Shown: one piece after another, positions 58,173-64,000 of the stretch
Layout of the letters: every line of letters starts with the position of its first letter
How positions within the stretch are numbered: the stretch's first letter is position 1
Made by a program: the position numbers and the translations under genes
Assembly (NCBI RefSeq): GCF_913776015.1
Contig: NZ_CAJYMD010000051.1
Coordinates: forward strand, 90,715 to 154,714
Length of the DNA stretch: 64,000 bases
Source: an uncultured Oxalicibacterium sp.
GTDB taxonomy: Bacteria; Pseudomonadota; Gammaproteobacteria; Burkholderiales; Burkholderiaceae_D
Reading direction: 5' to 3'
The notes under the pieces: model-generated
What the model was told of the DNA's origin: nothing
Database searches by the model: none
Seen by the model: only the letters and a program-made list of their open reading frames with translations

Positions 58173-58575
58173 AGCAAGCGCACTTGAAGAAACGGCCAAG
58201 ATATTTGAAACACAGAGGGGCACGATGTACCAAAAAGCCTGCGTACTTCGCAGGCTTTTTATTTACTGCGAGCTCAAATATCTCTCGTTTATGGGAGACT
58301 TCGGCCCTTTTAAATGGCAAAACGATTCCTCATGGAAACTTATTTGTTATTTTTTGTTGCTTCGCTACGCCACACTCGTGGAATGCTTGGAATACGGCAA
58401 TATTTGCATACATAATTCATCGGTCACACCAGAGAGAAATGCACGTTTTCCCTCTGCAAACAGAATTGCTTGGGTCAATGATGTTTTTGCGATCCTGACT
58501 TTTTTGCAATGTCGGCAGGAATTATGTACGACGTCACGATCAACGCAGTCAAGGGTGAACCGGAGCAACGGGCGA
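58173..58575 (+). other. Leader region of the type I secretion operon
   Basis: After the terminator this 300-base stretch is AT-richer than its surroundings. The transporter frame extends through it, but the sequence is not transporter-like and includes Cys/Arg-rich nonsense, so it is taken as non-coding promoter and leader. No clear operator seen. Confidence 0.55.
58232..58263 (+). terminator. Rho-independent terminator
   Basis: AAAAAGCCTGCG-TACTT-CGCAGGCTTTTT; ends the DUF3300 transcript. Confidence 0.9.
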
Positions 58576-60780
58576 ATGAGCCAACAAGAGCAATCCACCG
58601 ATAAGGACCCAGAACACATCGGTCGCCCGGCGGGCAATCACTTCATCAAGGGTTTGCGGGAAGACATCCTGCATCACGATCCATTGCTCGATTGTCTGGT
58701 GCAATTGACGCGCATTCATGGTCGCCCCAGCACACACGCCTCGTTGTCCGCAGGTTTGCCGCTGCTGAATGGTTTGCTGACGCCTTCGCTGTTTTCGCGT
58801 GCTGCGGCCCGGGCCGGTTTTTCCAGCAAGGTCGTGCGCCGTCCGCTTGATGAAATCGACACTGCCTTGCTGCCCGTTATTCTGCTGCTGCAGGATAACG
58901 AAGCTTGCCTGCTGCTGCGCTGGGAAGGCGATACCGCGCATTTGCTGTTCCCGGATACGGACCAGGGCGCCGTCACCCTGTCGCGCGAAGAACTGACGCA
59001 ACGCTACAGCGGCGCCGCGATCTTTGCGCGTCCGCATTTTCGTTTCGACCAACGCACGCCATCCTTCGCCAAGCTGCCACAACGCCACTGGTTCTGGGGC
59101 GCATTGCTGGAGCAGGTGCCGATCTTCAAGGATGTGCTGGCAGCGGCGCTGCTGATCAACCTGTTTGCCTTGACCATGCCGTTGTTCTCGATGAACGTGT
59201 ACGACCGCGTGGTGCCGAATTTTGCTGAAGAAACGCTGTGGGTATTCGCAGTCGGCATGCTGCTGGTTCTGGTGATGGATTACGCGATTCGTCTGATGCG
59301 GGCGCATTTCGTCGATCTGGCGAGTGCGCGTATCGATCTCAAGCTATCGTCGCTGATCATGGAGCGAGTGCTCGGCATGCGTCTGTCCCATCGTCCGGCG
59401 TCGGTGGGTGCCTTTGCCTCCAATCTCCGTTCGTTCGAAACCGTGCGCGATTTCTTCGCCTCTGCCACCGTGACGACGCTGATCGATCTGCCGTTTGCGG
59501 TCCTGTTCCTGCTGGTGCTGGCCTGGATTTCGTGGCCACTGGTTTTCCTGCCGCTGATCGGCATCGTGGCGGTGGTGATCTACAGCTACATTATCCAGCA
59601 CAAAATGCACAATCTGTCTGAAACCACGTTCCGTGCCTCGGCGTTGCGCAATGCCACGTTGGTGGAAAGCCTGACTTCGCTGGAAACCATCAAGGCACAC
59701 GGTGCCGAGAGTCAGATGCAGGAAAAATGGGAAAACGCCACGGCTTTCCTCGCACGCGTGAGCAGCCAGTTGCGCTTGCTGTCGCAATCGAGCACCAACG
59801 GCGCGGCGCAATTGCAGCAATTCATCAACGTCAGCATGATCGTTGCCGGCGTTTATCTGATTCACGAACGCATGTTGACGATGGGCGGCCTGATTGCTGC
59901 CACCATGCTGGCTGGTCGTGCGATGGCACCCCTCGGTCAAGTCGTTGGTCTGTTGCTGCAATTCCAGAATGCCAAGACGGCACTGGCAGCGCTGGAAGGC
60001 GTCATGAATACGCCGGCCGAGCGTGCCGATGAGGGCGGCTATGTGCATCGTCCTGAAATGCGCGGCGAGATCGAATTCCGCAATGTGTCGTTCAGCTATC
60101 CCGGCCGCAAGGAAAAAGCGCTGGAAAACATCAACCTGCGCATTGCGCCGGGTGAGCATGTGGTGGTGATCGGCCGTATCGGTTCCGGCAAGACCACCTT
60201 GCAAAAACTGATTCTCGGTCTGTTTGAGCCAACCGATGGCGCCGTTCTGTTCGATGGCGTCGATCTGCGCCAGCTCGATCCGGCCGATTTGCGTCGCAAT
60301 GTCGGTTATGTCGAGCAGGATTGCATTCTGTTCTACGGTTCCTTGCGCCAGAACATCGCGATTCGTGCACCGTATGCCGACGATTTGGCGATCGTGGCGG
60401 CGGCCGAACTGGGTGGCCTGGCGGATTTCGTCAATCGGCATCCTGAAGGCTTCGACATGCCTATCAGTGAGCGCGGTGAATCGCTATCTGGCGGACAGCG
60501 CCAGGGCATCGCCGTGGCGCGCGCGGTACTGCTCGATCCGCCTGTTTTGCTGCTGGATGAACCGACCAGTGCCATGGATTTCTCTTCCGAGGCGCAATTG
60601 AAGGAACGTCTGCGCACGTTTGCCGAACACAAGACCATGATTACCGTAACGCATCGCAGTAGCCTGATGGATCTGGCCACGCGCGTGATCGTCATGGATG
60701 GTGGCCGTATCGTCGCCGATGGCCCGCGCGAACAGATCATTGCGGCGTTGCAGGCCGGCCGGATTGCGAGGGCGACATGA
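58576..60780 (+). CDS. Type I secretion ABC transporter (LapB-type)
   Basis: From the ATG at 58576 (GGAGCAACGGG upstream) 734 residues. N-terminal C39-like domain lacking a clear catalytic Cys-His pair (~25-150), as usual for adhesin exporters; six membrane helices (~170-440); ATPase with Walker A IGRIGSGKTTLQKL, signature ESLSGGQRQGIAVARA and Walker B PVLLLDEPTSAMD. Exports large RTX/LapA-type adhesins in one step. Overlaps the adaptor gene by four bases. Confidence 0.94.
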   Translation: MSQQEQSTDKDPEHIGRPAGNHFIKGLREDILHHDPLLDCLVQLTRIHGRPSTHASLSAGLPLLNGLLTPSLFSRAAARAGFSSKVVRRPLDEIDTALLPVILLLQDNEACLLLRWEGDTAHLLFPDTDQGAVTLSREELTQRYSGAAIFARPHFRFDQRTPSFAKLPQRHWFWGALLEQVPIFKDVLAAALLINLFALTMPLFSMNVYDRVVPNFAEETLWVFAVGMLLVLVMDYAIRLMRAHFVDLASARIDLKLSSLIMERVLGMRLSHRPASVGAFASNLRSFETVRDFFASATVTTLIDLPFAVLFLLVLAWISWPLVFLPLIGIVAVVIYSYIIQHKMHNLSETTFRASALRNATLVESLTSLETIKAHGAESQMQEKWENATAFLARVSSQLRLLSQSSTNGAAQLQQFINVSMIVAGVYLIHERMLTMGGLIAATMLAGRAMAPLGQVVGLLLQFQNAKTALAALEGVMNTPAERADEGGYVHRPEMRGEIEFRNVSFSYPGRKEKALENINLRIAPGEHVVVIGRIGSGKTTLQKLILGLFEPTDGAVLFDGVDLRQLDPADLRRNVGYVEQDCILFYGSLRQNIAIRAPYADDLAIVAAAELGGLADFVNRHPEGFDMPISERGESLSGGQRQGIAVARAVLLDPPVLLLDEPTSAMDFSSEAQLKERLRTFAEHKTMITVTHRSSLMDLATRVIVMDGGRIVADGPREQIIAALQAGRIARAT

Positions 60781-62198
60781 ATATCGTCGAACGCCTGATC
60801 AACTGGGCCAAGAAACTGCATCGCGTACTCGAAGCGATTCGCGTGCGCATCGAATCTAAGACGCCGCACTGGTTGCTGCGTTGGCGCGATGATCCCAAGC
60901 CGGTCGAAAGCGATTTCGTCACTGATGCCGATCATTTCATCATTCAGCAGGAGCCCTTGCGTGCACGCGTGCTGGTGCGTGGCTTGCTGATTGCCATCCT
61001 GCTATTCATCGTGTGGGCGGCGCTGGCACGTATCGACGAGATCACCAAAGGTGATGGCAAGGTGATTCCATCGCGCCAACTGCAAGTGCTGCAGAGCCTG
61101 GATGGCGGTATCGTTGCCGACATTCAGGTACGCGAAGGTCAGCTGGTCAGTGCCGGTCAGGTCTTGCTGCAGATCGATCCGACGCGTTTCGAATCGTCGG
61201 TACGCGAGAACCGTGCACAGTATCTGTCGCTGGCGGCCAAGGCAGCGCGTCTGCAAGCCATCGGTACTAACCAACCGTTCAAGCTGTCGGAAGAAGTGCT
61301 ACGCGAAGATCCGAAAACGGCAGAGGAAGAGCGTCGTCTGTACGAAACCGCGACCTCGGAATTGCAGGCTCAGGTGTCGATTGCGCAGCAGCAGATGTAT
61401 CAGAAGCAGCAGGAGTTGTCGGAAGCGCGGGTCAAGCAAGCGCAAGCTGCCCAAGCCTATGAATCGACAACCAAGGAGCTGGCCGTGACCAAGCCGTTGC
61501 TGAATTCAGGCGCCGTCTCGGAAGTCGAGTTGCTGCGTTTGGAGCGCGATGTGGCGCGCTTCCGTGCCGAGCGTGACGTGGCTGGTGCGCAGATCGCGCG
61601 TGCGCAGTCGGCCATTGCCGAAGCCACGCGCAAGATACAGGAAGTGGAACTGACGGCGCGCAATACCGCCAGCAAGGAATATTCCGAAACCATGGCCAAG
61701 TTGAATGCCCTGACGCAGGGCAGCACAGGCCTAGCAGACAAGGTCAAGCAGGCGTCGATTCGGGCGCCGGTCAAGGGCACGGTCAAACGCCTGATGGTCA
61801 ATACGGTGGGCGGTGTCGTTCAACCGGGCAAGGATATTGTTGAAATCGTGCCATTTGAAGATACCTTGCTGCTGGAAGCGCGTGTTTTGCCGAAAGATAT
61901 CGCTTTCCTGAAGCCAGGGCAGCCAGCCATCGTCAAGTTTACGGCTTACGATTTCTCGATTTACGGCGGCCTCGATGCCAAGCTCGAACACATCGGTGCT
62001 GACTCGATCACGGATGACAAGGGCAATACCTATTACACAGTTCGCGTGCGGACCGATAAATCCGTTATTGGCGACAATCTCCCGATCATTCCGGGCATGG
62101 TGGCCGAAGTGGACATCATCACGGGTAAAAAATCCATCCTGTCGTATCTGATGAAGCCGGTCCTGCGCGCCAAGCAGGCGGCAATGACGGAACGATAG
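60777..62198 (+). CDS. Type I secretion membrane-fusion protein (HlyD family, LapC-type)
   Basis: A 473-residue periplasmic adaptor with one membrane helix (VLVRGLLIAILLFIVWAALA), biotinyl-lipoyl halves (GKVIPSRQLQVLQSLDGGIV and IRAPVKGTVKRLMVNTVGG), and a long coiled coil between (~170-340). The C-terminal YDFSIYGGLDAKLEHIGADS is the HlyD beta-barrel. Bridges the ABC transporter to a TolC-like pore not present in the window. Confidence 0.95.
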   Translation: MNIVERLINWAKKLHRVLEAIRVRIESKTPHWLLRWRDDPKPVESDFVTDADHFIIQQEPLRARVLVRGLLIAILLFIVWAALARIDEITKGDGKVIPSRQLQVLQSLDGGIVADIQVREGQLVSAGQVLLQIDPTRFESSVRENRAQYLSLAAKAARLQAIGTNQPFKLSEEVLREDPKTAEEERRLYETATSELQAQVSIAQQQMYQKQQELSEARVKQAQAAQAYESTTKELAVTKPLLNSGAVSEVELLRLERDVARFRAERDVAGAQIARAQSAIAEATRKIQEVELTARNTASKEYSETMAKLNALTQGSTGLADKVKQASIRAPVKGTVKRLMVNTVGGVVQPGKDIVEIVPFEDTLLLEARVLPKDIAFLKPGQPAIVKFTAYDFSIYGGLDAKLEHIGADSITDDKGNTYYTVRVRTDKSVIGDNLPIIPGMVAEVDIITGKKSILSYLMKPVLRAKQAAMTER

Positions 62199-62220
62199 GC
62201 GAACAAAAATCAAGGCGAGA

Positions 62221-62841
62221 GTGCAGTTGGCTGGATCGAAACATCTTTTTCTGTCGCAAGATGGCGAGGGCTTGCCGCGCTGGCAGCAGCTTTTTGCCGA
62301 TGGCCGTGTTGCCCGTATTGGGGCGGCGACAGGACCGTCTGCACTGGTCTGGCTGCGTTTGCCTGGTGCCGAGTCGCCGGTAGTGCAGTTGCAGAGGATT
62401 CGCGAAGCCTGTCTGCTTGGCAGTTGTATCGTGCTGAGCGACGAGCCGCAGGACGACGAAGCGCTGCTGGCCCTGTCGGCTGGCGCACGCGGTTATGCCA
62501 ATAGCCACGCTACAGCCGAGGTATTGCAGCAAATAGCCATGGTGGTGTCGCAAGGCGGACTGTGGGTGGGCGAATCACTGATGCAGAAGCTTATTGCGCG
62601 CAGTGTCGAACTCGTGAAACCTCCGGTGGATTTGAGTCTGCGCGTGGAAGAGGTGCTGACCCAGCGCGAACTGGAAGTGGCACGCACCATCGTTACAGGC
62701 GCCAGCAACAAGGAAATCGCCCGCCAGTTGCATATCGCAGAGCGTACGGTCAAGGCGCATATCAGCGCCATTTTCGACAAGCTTCAGGTTCGCGATCGTC
62801 TGCAATTGGCGATGTTGATTCGTGATCAACAATCGCGCTAA
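62221..62841 (+). CDS. LuxR/NarL-type regulator downstream of the secretion genes
   Basis: About 206 residues from a GTG. The C-terminal LuxR helix-turn-helix is clear (LTQRELEVARTIVTGASNKEIARQLHIAERTVKAH, in two parts). The N-terminal half resembles a receiver fold but lacks a convincing acidic pocket and phospho-Asp context (LWLRLPGAESPVVQLQRI, GSCIVLSDEPQDDEAL), so it may be phosphorylation-independent. It lies between the Lap-type exporter and the adhesin and probably controls them. Confidence 0.88.
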   Translation: MQLAGSKHLFLSQDGEGLPRWQQLFADGRVARIGAATGPSALVWLRLPGAESPVVQLQRIREACLLGSCIVLSDEPQDDEALLALSAGARGYANSHATAEVLQQIAMVVSQGGLWVGESLMQKLIARSVELVKPPVDLSLRVEEVLTQRELEVARTIVTGASNKEIARQLHIAERTVKAHISAIFDKLQVRDRLQLAMLIRDQQSR

Positions 62842-62967
62842 ACGCGCAAATCTCTTCTTTTTCCCTTCGCGTTAACAATTGTTGACGCTTTTTGTTGCCG
62901 GGTAGTACCAAGGTACTATGTCCGCGCGGCAATGCCTTGGCTAGAGTCATGATCATCTCCCCTCTTT
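62842..62967 (+). promoter_or_regulatory. Adhesin promoter region with 7-2-7 palindrome
   Basis: TAGTACC-AA-GGTACTA (62903-62918) is a perfect 7-2-7 inverted repeat, the spacing used by NarL-type LuxR-family dimers. It is 80 bases ahead of the adhesin start and just after the LuxR-type gene. Confidence 0.5.
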
Positions 62968-62982
62968 ATGTCTGGAAACATC

Positions 62983-64000
62983 ATGGCTCGTTCGGAAACC
63001 GTTGTCGGCAAGGTCGTTGCGCTCAAGGGTGACGTATTCGTCCGTCTCGAAGACGGCACGATGATCCGCCTCAAGCTGGGCGACGAAGTCCGCGAAGGCG
63101 ATGTGATCGTTACTGCTTCCGGCGCCAGTGTCGAACTTGGTTTTCCTGACAACCATACTTATGCCGTTCGTGAAAACGAAGTTGTCACGCTCGATGCCAG
63201 CGTGATCGGTAACGAGATCGACTCACGTAATGCCGCTCTGGTCGCACGCGTCAACGAGAACGTCGATATCCAGAACGTCATCGCGCAGGGCGGCAGCCTC
63301 GATGAATTGCTGGAAGAAACCGAAGCCGGTATCGGTGGTGGCGGTGGTGACGCGGGCCACACCTTCGTCATGCTGGATCGTATTGTCGAAGCAGTCGCGC
63401 CGCTCAACTTTGCATTCGGTACGACCGATCGCACCACCATTCCTGAATTCCGTTACGCACAAGGGTCGCAGGTAACCTCTTCGACTGTCAGTACGCCAAC
63501 CGTGGTTGGTGTCAGCAGCGATGCACAGACGGAAGGAACGAACCTCAGTCATACCGTTACCCTGTCCGCAGCGACCACGACTACGACGACCTACGCCTTC
63601 ACGCTGGCAGGCAACACGGCTTCGGCAAGCGATTTCGGCGCGCCGACGTTCAGCAACGGCGTGACCTACGACAGCGTAGCCGGCACAATCAGCGTTCCTG
63701 CTGGCGTGACCAGCTTCACCGTGACGATTCCAACGATCAACGACAACATTCATGAAGCCAACGAGACACTCGATCTGTCAGTTGGCGGTGTTGCAGCAGT
63801 TGGTACGATTCTCGACAATGATGCAGTACCAACGATTGGCAGCATCGGTAGCCCAAGTACTACAGAGGGTGGGGACCTGACGTATGCCGTTACGCTCACC
63901 AATCCATCGAGCACATCGACAACGTATCCATTTACGCTCGGTGGCGGTACGGCAGGTTCTGGCGACTTTGGCACGCCAACCTTCACCAATGGTGTGACCT
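62983..64000 (+). CDS. LapA-like giant adhesin with retention module and Calx-beta repeats (partial)
   Basis: Open to the window end (about 339 residues seen). Start at the ATG at 62983, after TGGAAA; 62968 in frame is possible. The N-terminus (VVGKVVALKGDVFVRLEDG, GDEVREGDVIVTASGASVEL) is the retention module that anchors LapA-type adhesins in the outer-membrane pore. Next comes a Gly-rich linker with TEAG at residues 113-116, where the LapG site is TAAG in LapA. From about residue 175 Calx-beta-like repeats begin (FGAPTFSNGVTYDSVAGTIS, ILDNDAVPTIG, then FGTPTFTNGVT). Secreted by the adjacent type I system. Confidence 0.92.
   Translation, partial: MARSETVVGKVVALKGDVFVRLEDGTMIRLKLGDEVREGDVIVTASGASVELGFPDNHTYAVRENEVVTLDASVIGNEIDSRNAALVARVNENVDIQNVIAQGGSLDELLEETEAGIGGGGGDAGHTFVMLDRIVEAVAPLNFAFGTTDRTTIPEFRYAQGSQVTSSTVSTPTVVGVSSDAQTEGTNLSHTVTLSAATTTTTTYAFTLAGNTASASDFGAPTFSNGVTYDSVAGTISVPAGVTSFTVTIPTINDNIHEANETLDLSVGGVAAVGTILDNDAVPTIGSIGSPSTTEGGDLTYAVTLTNPSSTSTTYPFTLGGGTAGSGDFGTPTFTNGVT

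Noticed and set aside
58123..58575. N-terminal extension of the type I ABC transporter frame
   Set aside because: The extension crosses a strong terminator and AT-rich leader and has no similarity to transporter sequence; the ATG at 58576 has a ribosome site and starts the family-like part.

Overview
The window reads as chromosomal DNA of a betaproteobacterium, most likely an Oxalobacteraceae relative (Herminiimonas/Janthinobacterium type). This is inferred from protein character and gene order: a Cupriavidus-type fdsGBACD operon, an mnmG-rsmG-(lipocalin)-parA-parB-atpIBEFHAGDC block next to a DnaA-box-rich origin, and MmsA, PiuC and Lap-type secretion genes. No insertion sequence, prophage, CRISPR array, rRNA or convincing tRNA was seen.

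Region 1 (1-1770): the 5' part of a LysR-type regulator gene, divergent from an unknown 92-aa gene with a textbook LysR operator between them; then a possible sRNA and another small hypothetical gene. Region 2 (1.9-15.5 kb): a formate/molybdenum island. On the minus strand lies the Mo-dependent NAD-linked formate dehydrogenase operon fdsG-B-A-C(fdhD)-D. Divergent from it is an FdsR/ModE-like regulator with three identical-pattern operators. Next come the molybdate transporter operon modE-A-B-C, then a LysR gene and a metal-free NAD-dependent formate dehydrogenase. The cell thus has a Mo-enzyme, the metal supply for it and a metal-free backup side by side. Region 3 (15.6-18.4 kb): HPP membrane protein and AsmA-like protein.

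Region 4 (18.4-34 kb): probable oriC (two diverged copies of a ~360-bp unit), mmsA, a TSUP permease, two parS sites, mnmG, rsmG, a lipocalin, parA, parB and the complete ATP synthase operon. Region 5 (33.9-37.5 kb): CoA-binding protein, PPK2 kinase and a hybrid sensor kinase.

Region 6 (37.6-50.8 kb): an iron-uptake region. Two TonB siderophore receptors, PiuC and a hydroxyacid oxidase accompany a Fur-boxed minus-strand cluster. That cluster contains two DUF2271-DUF4198 pairs, a PepSY membrane protein, ApbE and a flavodoxin/FNR-type reductase. Both DUF2271 proteins carry a DGxSGAT ApbE flavinylation motif, so the cluster looks like an electron-transfer chain delivering cytoplasmic electrons to periplasmic covalent FMN, probably for ferric-siderophore reduction. 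This is the most interesting system in the window.

Region 7 (50.9-64 kb): a small heat-shock gene with a sigma-32 promoter and a ROSE-like thermometer, an acidic disordered protein, a C-terminally short GlpD, a DUF3311/SSF monocarboxylate permease pair, a DUF3300 lipoprotein, and a LapB/LapC-type type I secretion system. Then come a LuxR-type regulator and the start of a giant LapA-like Calx-beta adhesin that runs off the window.
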